Below are positions 20,486 to 29,101 of a DNA stretch of 64,000 bases, one piece after another. A program made the position numbers and the translations under genes. The stretch lies in contig CP121691.1 in assembly GCA_038396585.1 (NCBI GenBank), positions 1,736,001-1,800,000 of the forward strand, in the 5' to 3' direction. Origin of the DNA: Vallitaleaceae bacterium 9-2. Its GTDB lineage: Bacteria; Bacillota; Clostridia; Lachnospirales; Vallitaleaceae. Under the pieces are notes generated by a model. It was not told the DNA's origin and searched no databases. It saw only the letters and a program-made list of their open reading frames with translations. Each line of letters begins with the position of its first letter. The first letter of the stretch is position 1.

Positions 20486-21973
20486 TTGATATTTTTTTGT
20501 AAGGTAATCCGTAAAGAATTTTGGATTAAAGGCTTCGCCGCTAGCGCCTTCAATAATCTTTGCAGGTGTTTGTGTGGAGCCGTATTGATGAATATGTGAG
20601 GAGAGCCAAGCAAGGATTTCCTCCATTTTTCCTTCTTCTAGACAGTCTAAAACATCTAAATCTTTTTGCATTGCATGTTCAAACTGTGCAGCATATGCAC
20701 TTCCAAGAGCATAGGATGGGAAGTAGCCAAATAGACCTTCTGACCAATGGACATCTTGAAGAATACCGTTAGCATCGGTGGTTGGTCGAACACCGACATA
20801 TTCTTCATATTTATCGGCCCAGCGCTTAGGTAAGTCATTGATATCAAAAGCGTGTTCCATTAACTCTTTTTCCATTTCATAGCGTACCATAATATGAAGT
20901 GGATAAGTAACCTCATCGGCATCTACACGAATAAGAGAAGGTTCAACTTTGTTAATTGCTTTTATAAAGGTCTCTACAGAGATAGACCCTAATACATCTG
21001 GAAACAATTCGACTAACTTTGGCATATGTCTTTTCCAAAAAGCTTGATTGCGTCCAAAATTATTTTCGTATAGACGTGATTGGGATTCATGAATTCCCAT
21101 AGATACACCTGTTGCCAAACAGCTAAAGCCAATTTCTTTGGATATATTTTGTTCGTATAGACCGTGACCTGTTTCATGAATAGTCGAAAAAATAGGGTTA
21201 ATTAAATCTTGTTCATGAAAATGGGTTGTAATACGCACATCATCTGGACTCATGTTTTGAGTAAATGGATGTTCGCTTTCGGATAAACTGCCACCATCCA
21301 TGCGAAAGTCCAGTGCTTCCATAATATATAATGAAAATGCTTCTTGCTCAGCAATGGGAAAGGTTGCGTTTAGAAACGAGGTCTCAGGTGTAGGCTGCGC
21401 TTGAATTTGTTGAACTAGAGGAACGATAGACGCTTTAAGTTCGTCAAAAAACTCGTCAAGCATCTCAACAGTTGCACCAGGTTCATAATCATTTAGCAAA
21501 GTATTATAGGGATGTCCGGTGTAGCCTCGATAGTTTATAAAACGTTTGGTTGTTTCGATAACTTTTTCGAGATAGGGTGCAAAAAGATTATAATCATCGG
21601 CTTTTTTTGCTTTTTCCCATGCGTTGGAAGACTCGACAAGCAGGGACTGATAATCAGCGTATTCTTTAACAGGAATAGGGCTGATTTTTTCGTATTCACG
21701 TTTAAAGTGTTGGAACTTGGCTTGTGTGAGAGGATCAAGCTGATGGCTTATCGTCCCAAGTTCGTGTAGAAGCTTATCAACAGTTGGATTAATTAAAGTA
21801 TTAAAATATAAGGTTGAGACAAAACTAATGACTTCGGAACGTGCAAAGACACCATCTTTAGAGGCGGTTGTCATTGAGTCGAACCCTAGAAGTGACTCCA
21901 TATACGTAATTGCGGCCATATCATGGTCAAGATCGTTTAATTGTTCAGTAAGTTTTTTCAGTGTGTCATTCAT
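20456..21973 (-). CDS. Carboxypeptidase M32 (thermostable carboxypeptidase Taq family)
   Basis: About 505 residues, the family length. The zinc site HETGH lies in the STIHETGHGLYEQN block; GTGVSMGIHESQSRLYENNFGR and DEVTYPLHIMVRYEMEKEL are further M32 signatures. It is a cytosolic metallocarboxypeptidase removing C-terminal residues. The frame stays open ~100 codons further upstream, but the ATG at 21973 is preferred: family alignment begins there (MNDTLKKLTEQL) and a purine-rich AAAGGGA lies upstream. It is divergent from the DUF4349 gene. Confidence 0.93.
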   Translation of the reverse strand: MNDTLKKLTEQLNDLDHDMAAITYMESLLGFDSMTTASKDGVFARSEVISFVSTLYFNTLINPTVDKLLHELGTISHQLDPLTQAKFQHFKREYEKISPIPVKEYADYQSLLVESSNAWEKAKKADDYNLFAPYLEKVIETTKRFINYRGYTGHPYNTLLNDYEPGATVEMLDEFFDELKASIVPLVQQIQAQPTPETSFLNATFPIAEQEAFSLYIMEALDFRMDGGSLSESEHPFTQNMSPDDVRITTHFHEQDLINPIFSTIHETGHGLYEQNISKEIGFSCLATGVSMGIHESQSRLYENNFGRNQAFWKRHMPKLVELFPDVLGSISVETFIKAINKVEPSLIRVDADEVTYPLHIMVRYEMEKELMEHAFDINDLPKRWADKYEEYVGVRPTTDANGILQDVHWSEGLFGYFPSYALGSAYAAQFEHAMQKDLDVLDCLEEGKMEEILAWLSSHIHQYGSTQTPAKIIEGASGEAFNPKFFTDYLTKKYQSLYNLKERI

Positions 21974-22108
21974 CCTAAATTCCCTTTCTTTGTTTATTAA
22001 AAACATTGTATCAGATATATAATAGATGTCAAAGTAAAAAGGGAACAAATTGAAAAATATTTCGTCATATAAGTGTAACATAAACCTATTTAGGATTGTT
22101 CTAGATAG

Positions 22109-22117
22109 TGTTATAAT
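22109..22117 (+). promoter_or_regulatory. Extended -10 promoter of the DUF4349 gene
   Basis: TGTTATAAT, an extended -10 box (TGn-TATAAT). No good -35 hexamer lies 17 bases upstream. It is ~50 bases before the DUF4349 start. Confidence 0.5.
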
Positions 22118-22166
22118 AAAGATAAGGGAGAACCTTATAAACACAGAGATAAAAAAGGGAGGAATT

Positions 22167-23144
22167 ATGATGAAAGGACGCATGAAAAAAAGTATGCTGA
22201 GCTTGGGAATCGTTCTCATACTCATGAGTATGATTGGATGTGCATCAGGAGATAAGAGCTCGAGTGTTATGGACCAAGAGGCCGGCAACATGACAGAAGA
22301 AACCAGCGATACATCAATGGATTATGATGCGGTTGATGATTATGAAGCTAAACCAATGGAAGATGAAAATTATGGTGTGGATGGCTCGAGTAATGTCCCG
22401 GTAGGTATGAACCTAGATGATTCACGTAAGTATATTTTAACGTATAACTATGAAATGGAAACATTAACGTTTGATGAGACCCAGACACGGTTAAATCAAT
22501 TAATTAATATGCATAGTGGATACTATGAATCTACACAAATTTCGGGACGTAATATGCGTGCGAATTATACGCAGCGACGATATGGAAACTTTACAATTCG
22601 CATTCCCAAAGATCAAATTGTTGGTTTTCTAGAAGGGCTTAAAACCATTGGGGCCAATATACTAAATGAAACCAGCGACCAAGATGATGTGACCAATCAA
22701 TACTATGATTTGGATGCACGTATCAAGACGCTAGAAGTTCAAGAAGAACGTCTAATTAGTATTTTAGAGACGGCAGATGAGTTAGAATATATTATAGAAC
22801 TTGAGCGAGAATTATCAGATGTACGTTATGAAATCGAACGTAACATGTCCTCGTTTCGTAATCTGGAAAACCGTATCAGTTATACCACTGTACATTTAAG
22901 CTTACAAGAGGTCATTGAAGAGACCGTGATTGATGAAGAACCAACATCTTTTATTGACAAAATGAGTTATGGGTTCAAACAAAGTGTAAAAGCAGTTGGA
23001 AGATTTTTTGAAGCATTGGCACTATTCTTTATCACACAAAGCCCAATTTTACTTGTTGTCTTTATTTTTGGATTTGTAGGATATAAAGTTATTCGATGGA
23101 TGATAAAGAAAATATTTCAATCGAAAGATAAAATGAAAGAATAA
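22167..23144 (+). CDS. DUF4349 lipoprotein
   Basis: About 325 residues. A signal peptide with lipobox (LMSMIGC) is followed by an acidic, low-complexity stretch. The DUF4349 domain has MHSGYYESTQISGRN, FTIRIPKDQI and a coiled-coil region (LEVQEERLISILETADELEYIIELERELSDVRYEIE). A C-terminal membrane helix and basic tail (SPILLVVFIFGFVGYKVIRWM) follow. It is therefore tethered at both ends on the outer face of the membrane. The function is unknown. The ATG at 22167 follows GGGAGG; an upstream in-frame start at 22050 would bury the signal peptide. Confidence 0.88.
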   Translation: MMKGRMKKSMLSLGIVLILMSMIGCASGDKSSSVMDQEAGNMTEETSDTSMDYDAVDDYEAKPMEDENYGVDGSSNVPVGMNLDDSRKYILTYNYEMETLTFDETQTRLNQLINMHSGYYESTQISGRNMRANYTQRRYGNFTIRIPKDQIVGFLEGLKTIGANILNETSDQDDVTNQYYDLDARIKTLEVQEERLISILETADELEYIIELERELSDVRYEIERNMSSFRNLENRISYTTVHLSLQEVIEETVIDEEPTSFIDKMSYGFKQSVKAVGRFFEALALFFITQSPILLVVFIFGFVGYKVIRWMIKKIFQSKDKMKE

Positions 23145-23147
23145 GGA

Positions 23148-23176
23148 TTGAATATAAGGCGTATTTCGTGTATGAT
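23148..23176 (+). promoter_or_regulatory. Promoter of proB
   Basis: TTGAAT (23148-23153), a 17-bp spacer and TATGAT (23171-23176). The expected start point falls inside the 14-bp palindrome that begins two bases after the -10 box. Confidence 0.6.
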
Positions 23177-23177
23177 G

Positions 23178-23210
23178 TTTTTATGATTTGCTATATGCAA
23201 ATCATAAAAA
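23178..23210. repeat. 14-bp perfect palindrome in the proB leader
   Basis: TTTTTATGATTTGC (23178-23191) and GCAAATCATAAAAA (23197-23210) are exact inverted repeats around a five-base spacer. No T run follows on either strand, so it is not a standard terminator. Lying at the predicted transcription start, it could be an operator or a 5' stem-loop. A second, weaker repeat (AGTATAG 23227-23233 with CTATACT 23243-23249) sits just before the proB ribosome binding site. Confidence 0.75.
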
Positions 23211-23263
23211 CTATTATATGTATATGAGTATAGGAAGTAACTCTATACTTAGAAGGATGGATT

Positions 23264-24067
23264 ATGGAACATAGAATACACTTAAATGAAGCACAGCGAA
23301 TTGTAATAAAGATAGGATCGTCATCACTTACCCATGAAAAGACTGGACATATTAATTTACGGCGTGTAGAACATTTTGTTCGCCAAATCTCAGATTTAAA
23401 AAATTCGGGAAAAGAAATTATTGTTGTTAGTTCAGGCGCACAAGCGGTAGGAATCAGCGCTATTCACTTAGATAAAAAACCAACAACACTACCGGAAAAG
23501 CAGGCAATTGCTGCTATTGGTCAAGCTTCACTTATGATGCTATATCAAAAATTATTTCATGAGTATAACCATTTAGTGGGACAAGTATTACTGACAAAAG
23601 ATATTCTTGATGATGATGAACGTTATCGTAATGCAAAAAACACAATGGAAGCATTACTTAAAATAGGCGTCATTCCTATTGTTAATGAAAATGATACGGT
23701 TTCTACAGATGAAATCGAATTTGGTGATAATGATCGTTTATCTGCTATGGTTGCAGTACTATCCGATGCGGATTTATTGATTTTACTTTCGGATATCGAT
23801 GGTCTATATGATAAAGATCCAAAAGTGTACCCTGACGCTAAAATTGTCGAGGTTGTGCATGAAGTGGATGATTTTATATATGAAATGGCAGGTGTATCAA
23901 AATCTAAATTAGGTACAGGAGGAATGTTGACAAAACTCATGGCAGCAGAGATGGTCAACAATTCAGCCATAGACATGATTATCGGAAATTCAAAAACACC
24001 CTATGTATTACAAAAGATTCAAGATGGAGAAGTGATTGGAACCATATTTAAAGCAAAGGAAATCTAA
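23264..24067 (+). CDS. proB: Glutamate 5-kinase ProB, short form without PUA domain
   Basis: Phosphorylates glutamate in the first step of proline synthesis. 267 residues form one amino-acid-kinase domain: IVIKIGSSSLT at the start, VVSSGAQAVGI, NENDTVSTDEIEFGDND and GTGGMLTKL. The E. coli enzyme has a further ~100-residue PUA domain, absent here as in some other Bacillota. proA, its usual partner, is not adjacent. AGAAGGA precedes the ATG. Confidence 0.93.
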   Translation: MEHRIHLNEAQRIVIKIGSSSLTHEKTGHINLRRVEHFVRQISDLKNSGKEIIVVSSGAQAVGISAIHLDKKPTTLPEKQAIAAIGQASLMMLYQKLFHEYNHLVGQVLLTKDILDDDERYRNAKNTMEALLKIGVIPIVNENDTVSTDEIEFGDNDRLSAMVAVLSDADLLILLSDIDGLYDKDPKVYPDAKIVEVVHEVDDFIYEMAGVSKSKLGTGGMLTKLMAAEMVNNSAIDMIIGNSKTPYVLQKIQDGEVIGTIFKAKEI

Positions 24068-24093
24068 ATCAGATTTAAATCCCCTTCATTTGA

Positions 24094-24102
24094 TGGTATA
24101 AT
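24094..24102 (+). promoter_or_regulatory. Extended -10 promoter of the acyltransferase gene
   Basis: TGGTATAAT (24094-24102) is an extended -10 box ~30 bases before the start codon at 24132. No clear -35 is seen. Confidence 0.5.
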
Positions 24103-24131
24103 AAATATACTATGATAATGGAGGTTTTTCT

Positions 24132-25253
24132 ATGTTGAATACACTTTTTGGTGAAACTTTGTATCGTCGACTTAAACCTTTAGCAAAAATCATTTGTTAC
24201 CACAAATATAATGTCGCAGAAGGTGACTATACGCTTCCACAAGAGGAAGCCTATGTTCTTGTTGGACAACATATTAGTGGAATCGATTCGATGATTATTA
24301 ATTGTTTTTCTAATCGTTTGATTCGTTTTTTGTATGAAGACTATACACCGATGCCTACATTACAGCGACTATTTTTAGAACGTTTTGAAATGATTCCTTT
24401 TCAAAAACATATGACAGAATACGAGGCAGTGCAAAGGATACAAAAACATTTGCTGGCAAACCATCCTGTAGGTATTTTCCCGGAAGTTGGACCAACATGG
24501 GAAAACCATGAGCAAGTGACAATCCCGGCCATGGCAAAGCTGATTAAGCAGATGGGGGTTGGGGTTTATGGTGTGCGCTTATATGGAAGCTATTTATCTA
24601 AACCAGAATGGGCAAGACACTCTCGCCGTGGACAGATAAAGATTGAAACGTTTCTTGTCCTTTCAGCACAAGATGTACAAACATTATCCATCCAACAAAT
24701 TAAAAAGCATCTATCTGCAGCAATAGAATATGATGATTATATATGGCAATCTGAAGCCGATGTCATGTTCAAAGGCAAGCGTCGCGCTGAAAATATTGAA
24801 CGCCTTTTATATGTATGTCCAGAATGTAACGCCTTTAATACGTTTACATCCCACAAGCATGAGTTTATATGTAATTCTTGTGATACACGTTTTTCTTATT
24901 CTATGTATGGAACGATTGAACAAAAAAATCAACCCTATAAAATGCAGATAAATACATGGACAAAATGGCAGGCCACTCGGTTGGATAAGATAGATTACTT
25001 TCCCGAATGTCGTCAAATGGAAAGCTATATTGATGAAAGTCCTTATATTGGACCGATCGTCATATCAAAAGAAGGAATACATGTTCAAACATTTATTCCC
25101 TATAAAGAAATGCAATACCTTCGAAGTATAGGTGCTTTTGCAATCGTTTTTTATTACAAGGATAAAAAATATCGACTTGTTTTTAAAGAAGGAGCAACGG
25201 TGTCTGTTAAATTTATCTATGATTATATCAGGCTACATCAAAATTGCATTTGA
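24132..25253 (+). CDS. PlsC-like acyltransferase with C-terminal zinc ribbon
   Basis: 373 residues. The N-terminal part resembles lysophospholipid acyltransferases: GQHISGID supplies the HX4D catalytic motif (Gln instead of Asn before the His) and GIFPEVGPTW replaces the usual FPEGTRS. Residues ~228-256 hold CPEC and CNSC, a four-cysteine zinc ribbon, followed by a ~115-residue domain that I do not recognise. The exact acyl donor and acceptor are unknown. It follows proB under its own extended -10 box. Confidence 0.75.
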   Translation: MLNTLFGETLYRRLKPLAKIICYHKYNVAEGDYTLPQEEAYVLVGQHISGIDSMIINCFSNRLIRFLYEDYTPMPTLQRLFLERFEMIPFQKHMTEYEAVQRIQKHLLANHPVGIFPEVGPTWENHEQVTIPAMAKLIKQMGVGVYGVRLYGSYLSKPEWARHSRRGQIKIETFLVLSAQDVQTLSIQQIKKHLSAAIEYDDYIWQSEADVMFKGKRRAENIERLLYVCPECNAFNTFTSHKHEFICNSCDTRFSYSMYGTIEQKNQPYKMQINTWTKWQATRLDKIDYFPECRQMESYIDESPYIGPIVISKEGIHVQTFIPYKEMQYLRSIGAFAIVFYYKDKKYRLVFKEGATVSVKFIYDYIRLHQNCI

Positions 25254-25327
25254 TGACGCTTCGTGGTATCATATTTGATTATAATTATATGCCAATATAT
25301 TAAACAATATTTATAAAGGAGAATCTC

Positions 25328-25537
25328 ATGAACCCAAATAAACTTAATCGTATTAATGCACTATATAAAAAGTCAAAAGAAGAGGGACTTACAGAAGCTG
25401 AGAAGAAAGAACAGCATACGTTGCGTCAAGAATATATTCAATTAGTCCGAAAGAATCTTAGAGGAACTTTGAATAATACGACCATCCAATATCCAGATGG
25501 GACACAACAAAAGCTTGAGAAAAAATATGAACACTAA
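25328..25537 (+). CDS. DUF896 family protein (YnzC-like)
   Basis: 69 residues. NRINALYKKSKEEGLTEAEKKEQHTLRQEYI is the helical hairpin of DUF896, and VRKNLRGTLNNTTI is its conserved second block. Bacillus YnzC is an SOS-operon member, but the molecular function is unknown. AAAGGAGA lies before the ATG. The last 11 bases overlap the next gene. Confidence 0.93.
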   Translation: MNPNKLNRINALYKKSKEEGLTEAEKKEQHTLRQEYIQLVRKNLRGTLNNTTIQYPDGTQQKLEKKYEH

Positions 25538-26087
25538 CTCAAAACAGTTAAAAGAAAATATTCGAACCACATATTTAGCGAAAAGAAATATGCTATCAAA
25601 GGATACAATTAGAATATCTAGTCAGGCCATTATCAAGAAAATTTTGCACAGCGATCGGTATTTGCATGCAAAAAAAATATTTTGCTATTATCCAAATCAA
25701 AATGAATGCAACCTTCTTGAACTTGCAGAACATGCCCTTAATGCAGACAAAATTGTCGCATTTCCTAAGTCTTCTTCTAAAAGGCACATGGATTTTTTTC
25801 AAGTCAATGCATTGGACAATTTTACACTAGGACGCTTTGGGATTATGGAACCTAGCACTAGCTGCTTAGTTCATCCGGACGAGGATACATTAATTCTTGT
25901 TCCAGGGATTGCTTTTGATGACAAGAATTATCGTATTGGACATGGAGGAGGATACTATGATACGTATTTTCATCGGTTTTCTCATTCACCGTACAAAAAA
26001 ATCGGTGTTTATTACCAATGGCAACAAACACCGAGTATTCCCGTCGAATCACATGATATACCTTTAGATGCGATTATTGTTGATTAA
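25527..26087 (+). CDS. 5-formyltetrahydrofolate cyclo-ligase
   Basis: Converts 5-formyl-THF to 5,10-methenyl-THF with ATP. About 186 residues. Family motifs are FCYYPNQNECNL, IVAFPKSS, LVPGIAFDDKNYRIGHGGGYYDTYF and the final DIPLDAIIVD. The start is the ATG at 25527 inside the DUF896 end, indicating coupled translation. Its TAA stop shares bases with the stop of the convergent DUF1292 gene. Confidence 0.93.
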   Translation: MNTNSKQLKENIRTTYLAKRNMLSKDTIRISSQAIIKKILHSDRYLHAKKIFCYYPNQNECNLLELAEHALNADKIVAFPKSSSKRHMDFFQVNALDNFTLGRFGIMEPSTSCLVHPDEDTLILVPGIAFDDKNYRIGHGGGYYDTYFHRFSHSPYKKIGVYYQWQQTPSIPVESHDIPLDAIIVD

Positions 26088-26398
26088 TGGCTATCTTGAA
26101 GGGATAAAAAAGTTTTGGATACAAGTTCAAATTCCTCATCTTCATCAATCATCTCAAGATTTATTGAGTGATCGTCATTCTCATCAAAGCGATATAATAA
26201 CGCGCGATGATTATCTGGGTGAAGTAAAGCGATATATGTTTGTTCATTAATTGTAAATGAATCAATAATTTGACATACGAGTGTTGTATCATCCTCTAAT
26301 GTTAATGTGATACTTTCTTTTTCATGTCCAGAGCAATCACATGAATGTTCAGAACATGAACAATCGCCATTGCAATGGTTATGGTCTTTGGTTGCCAT
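26084..26398 (-). CDS. DUF1292 protein with His/Cys-rich N-terminus
   Basis: About 104 residues. The C-terminal ~80 match the DUF1292 (YrzB) family: ITLTLEDDTTLVCQIIDSFTINEQTYIALLHP and DEEFELV. The N-terminus (residues ~5-26) has six cysteines and several histidines in HNHCNGDCSCSEHSCDCSGH, which suggests metal binding. The ATG at 26398 has AAGGAG upstream. The function is unknown. Its stop overlaps the stop of the folate gene (shared TTAA). Confidence 0.85.
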   Translation of the reverse strand: MATKDHNHCNGDCSCSEHSCDCSGHEKESITLTLEDDTTLVCQIIDSFTINEQTYIALLHPDNHRALLYRFDENDDHSINLEMIDEDEEFELVSKTFLSLQDSH

Positions 26399-26489
26399 AG
26401 GAACTCCTTCCGCAAACAATCCGCATAGCGGAGCGAGGGATAGCCTCTTTGTTTAAATTATTTATAGTGAATTGTACATTACCATTCTT

Positions 26490-26517
26490 ATTATACTGAA
26501 TGTCAATTGAATGTCAA
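26490..26517 (-). promoter_or_regulatory. Promoter of the DUF1292 gene
   Basis: On the minus strand TTGACA (26512-26517), a 16-bp spacer and TATAAT (26490-26495). A second TTGACATTCA copy (from 26506 downward) repeats the -35 region 11 bases away and could be a protein-binding repeat. Confidence 0.75.
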
Positions 26518-26528
26518 CCAAACAAATG

Positions 26529-26557
26529 TTGTATATCTTTTGAACATGGGATATAAT
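26529..26557 (+). promoter_or_regulatory. Promoter of ruvAB
   Basis: TTGTAT (26529-26534), a 17-bp spacer and TATAAT (26552-26557), 30 bases before ruvA. No SOS box of the CAAACN4GTTCG type seen at lexA was found here, so LexA control of ruvAB is not evident. Confidence 0.7.
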
Positions 26558-26586
26558 GTAAGGTAAAGAAACACTGGAGGATTATT

Positions 26587-27180
26587 ATGATAAGTTATAT
26601 TCACGGTATACTGGTTGCAAAGCGTGAAGATTCAGTAATTATAGAATGCCAACATATTGGCTATGAAATTTTTGTTCCTTTAAGCGTCATAAGTCAGCTG
26701 CCAAGTATTGGATCAGAAGTAAAAATGCATACGGAACTTTATGTACGCGAAGATGTTCTACGACTTTATGGGTTCATATCGGATGACGATATTGATGTGT
26801 TTAGAAAACTCATTAGTGTATCGGGGATAGGACCTAAAGGAGCGCTTGGTATTTTGTCGACGCTGACCCCTGATGATTTACGGCTTGCGATTATGACAGA
26901 TGATTCAAAGCGAATAAGCCAAGCCAAAGGAATCGGAAAAAAAACGGCCGAAAAACTTATTATCGAATTGAAAGATAAATTAAAAGTTGTTGATCTAGAA
27001 GTGCTAAGCGCTTCAACGGAACAAACGTTACACAGTACGTATATTGATGAAGCTTTGATGGGCTTGACAGGTCTTGGGTATACAGAGACAGAGGCGCTTC
27101 ATGCAATTAAACATGCACAACACGCCGACTCAACGTCAGAGCTCATAAAGCAGGCACTTATTTTCTTAGCTAAGGAGTAG
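26587..27180 (+). CDS. ruvA: Holliday junction branch migration protein RuvA
   Basis: 197 residues: an OB-fold N-terminal domain ([21 protein letters not shown]), tandem helix-hairpin-helix motifs ([16 protein letters not shown] and [18 protein letters not shown]), and a C-terminal domain III that contacts RuvB. It binds four-way junctions as a tetramer. CTGGAGG precedes the ATG. ruvB follows three bases after the stop. Confidence 0.97.
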   Translation: MISYIHGILVAKREDSVIIECQHIGYEIFVPLSVISQLPSIGSEVKMHTELYVREDVLRLYGFISDDDIDVFRKLISVSGIGPKGALGILSTLTPDDLRLAIMTDDSKRISQAKGIGKKTAEKLIIELKDKLKVVDLEVLSASTEQTLHSTYIDEALMGLTGLGYTETEALHAIKHAQHADSTSELIKQALIFLAKE

Positions 27181-27182
27181 AC

Positions 27183-28181
27183 ATGAAAAAACGATTAATA
27201 ACCAATCAAATGATAGAAGAAGACATTGCTATAGAAACGTCGTTACGGCCCACATGTCTTGATGAATACATAGGGCAAGAAAAGGCTAAAGAAAATATAC
27301 GTGTATTTTTAGAGGCGGCAAAAAAACGTAATGAACCTCTTGACCATGTATTACTCTACGGTCCTCCTGGCTTGGGAAAAACCACACTAGCATCCATAAT
27401 CGGCCATGAAATGGGTGTTAATTTAAAAATTACTTCGGGTCCGGCTATTGAACGCCCGGGGGATATTGCTGCGCTGCTTAACAATCTCCAGGAAGGTGAT
27501 TTGCTTTTTATTGATGAGATACATCGATTGAATCGTCAAGTGGAAGAAGTTATGTATCCGGCGATGGAGGATTATGTCATTGATATCCTTATAGGAAAAG
27601 GCCCGGCGGCAAAATCAATTCGCTTAGATTTGCCTAAGTTTACACTAGTAGGAGCAACGACACGTGTAGGTCTCCTTTCATCACCGCTTAGAGACCGTTT
27701 TGGCGTTTTACATAAGCTTGAATTTTATACACCTCAAGAATTAGCGACAATCATCCACCGTAGTGCAAAGGTTCTTAATGTTGAGATAGATGCAAAAGGC
27801 GCTTATGAGATTGCACGTCGATCAAGAGGAACTCCGCGCTTGGCTAACCGTTTGCTTAAACGTGTACGGGATTTTGCGCAGGTAAAGTTTGAAGGGGTAA
27901 TATCTGAAGAGGTCGCAAAAGCTTCGTTGGATATGTTAGATGTTGATCCCTTAGGATTAGATAATAATGACCGTAAAATGTTGTTAACGCTCATAGAAAA
28001 ATATCAAGGCGGTCCGGTAGGGTTAGATACTCTAGCGGCAACGATTGGAGAAGAATCAGATACCGTTGAAGATGTCTATGAACCATTTTTATTGCAGTTA
28101 GGCTTGTTAAACAGGACACCGCGTGGGCGTATGGTAACACCTTATTGTTATAAACATTTTGGATTAGTTATGGATAATTAG
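27183..28181 (+). CDS. ruvB: Holliday junction DNA helicase RuvB
   Basis: 332 residues of an AAA+ motor. Walker A is GPPGLGKTT, Walker B is [10 protein letters not shown], sensor 1 is [20 protein letters not shown] and the C-terminal winged helix has [10 protein letters not shown]. It drives branch migration with RuvA. RuvC is not nearby, as usual in Bacillota, where RecU resolves junctions. Confidence 0.98.
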   Translation: MKKRLITNQMIEEDIAIETSLRPTCLDEYIGQEKAKENIRVFLEAAKKRNEPLDHVLLYGPPGLGKTTLASIIGHEMGVNLKITSGPAIERPGDIAALLNNLQEGDLLFIDEIHRLNRQVEEVMYPAMEDYVIDILIGKGPAAKSIRLDLPKFTLVGATTRVGLLSSPLRDRFGVLHKLEFYTPQELATIIHRSAKVLNVEIDAKGAYEIARRSRGTPRLANRLLKRVRDFAQVKFEGVISEEVAKASLDMLDVDPLGLDNNDRKMLLTLIEKYQGGPVGLDTLAATIGEESDTVEDVYEPFLLQLGLLNRTPRGRMVTPYCYKHFGLVMDN

Positions 28182-28198
28182 TATAATTAGGGGGATAT

Positions 28199-28741
28199 AT
28201 GGATAAAGAATTAATTTTATTAAATATCATTGAATCCGATGGAAATGTTAATCAACGTGTATTGGCAAAGGCTTTAGATGTGAGCTTAGGGACCGTTAAT
28301 CATATGTTGCAAGAGTATGAAGAAGAAAATATAATGACGCCGATTCGCAAAAAAAATCGTAAAGTAGAGTATCTATTGACAGATTATGGTAAAGAATATC
28401 ATAATAAGTTATTAGTCGATTATATTTCTTCATGTTTTGAAGCGATTGCACATATTCGTAAAAAAGTAAAAGAGCAGATATATTTGTTGCTAGATCAGGG
28501 TATCCGACAGTTTTTTATACAGGGAAATACAGATGAAATTAGTCGAGTGGTAAAGATGTGTTTAATTGAAATCAGCCGTGAACAGACAATATCATATGAA
28601 CTAATTAAAGAAGAGCAAGCATTTGATGAAATGCTACAAAGCATGAAAGCAGATGAGAAGACATGTTCAGCTGTCATTGGATGGTCCGTTTTTCCTAATC
28701 AAGATTATAATGAAGTACTATATAAAAATTTATTATCCTAA
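28199..28741 (+). CDS. Winged-helix DNA-binding protein of unknown role
   Basis: 180 residues. The N-terminal ~65 form a winged helix-turn-helix (ILLNIIESDGNVNQRVLAKALDVSLGTVNHMLQEYEEE), similar to MarR/Lrp-type regulators. The C-terminal ~110 residues have no motif I recognise and could be a ligand or partner domain. It lies between ruvB and zapA on the same strand, after a GGGGG ribosome binding site. The target is unknown. Confidence 0.65.
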   Translation: MDKELILLNIIESDGNVNQRVLAKALDVSLGTVNHMLQEYEEENIMTPIRKKNRKVEYLLTDYGKEYHNKLLVDYISSCFEAIAHIRKKVKEQIYLLLDQGIRQFFIQGNTDEISRVVKMCLIEISREQTISYELIKEEQAFDEMLQSMKADEKTCSAVIGWSVFPNQDYNEVLYKNLLS

Positions 28742-28762
28742 AAACTATAAGGGGGTTATTGT

Positions 28763-29086
28763 ATGGCACAAAAGAATGAGTCGAAGGTATTGATCGGTGG
28801 AAATGTGTATACGTTAAGTGGTGATGAAAGTGAAGAATACTTACAGCATGTTGCGCTATATATCAATAAAAAAATGCAAGAAGTTCAAAATTCAGAGAAC
28901 GGAAAAAAGTTGAATACACGCTTGCAATCGGTTCTTTTGGCGATTAACATTGCAGATGACTATTTTAAAGTGAAAACCAGTCTTGATGAAAAAGAACGTC
29001 AAATTGAAGAACTAAAAAAAGAAACAGATAGGTTGAAAAATGAACTTGATGATTACATTGATTTATTTGAACATGATGATTTGTAA
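28763..29086 (+). CDS. zapA: Cell division protein ZapA
   Basis: 107 residues. The N-terminal ZapA domain has KVLIGGNVYTLSGDESEEYLQHVALYINKKM, and the remainder is a long coiled coil (SLDEKERQIEELKKETDRLKNELDDY). It promotes FtsZ bundling at midcell. AAGGGGG precedes the ATG. In Bacillota zapA is often followed by a U32 peptidase, as here. Confidence 0.92.
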   Translation: MAQKNESKVLIGGNVYTLSGDESEEYLQHVALYINKKMQEVQNSENGKKLNTRLQSVLLAINIADDYFKVKTSLDEKERQIEELKKETDRLKNELDDYIDLFEHDDL

Positions 29087-29101
29087 TATAGGAGGAGCTT
29101 C

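Noticed and set aside
20456-22291. A 611-residue version of the M32 peptidase starting at 22291
   Set aside because: The extra ~106 residues are hydrophobic and unlike the family, run under the divergent DUF4349 promoter and start, and the ATG at 21973 gives the normal family length.
23178-23210. Palindrome before proB as a terminator of the DUF4349 gene
   Set aside because: No T run follows on either strand, and a promoter lies just upstream, so an operator or leader hairpin is more likely.
26458-26586. SOS box controlling ruvAB
   Set aside because: No sequence matching CAAACN4GTTCG or CGAACN4GTTCG with at most one mismatch was found between DUF1292 and ruvA.
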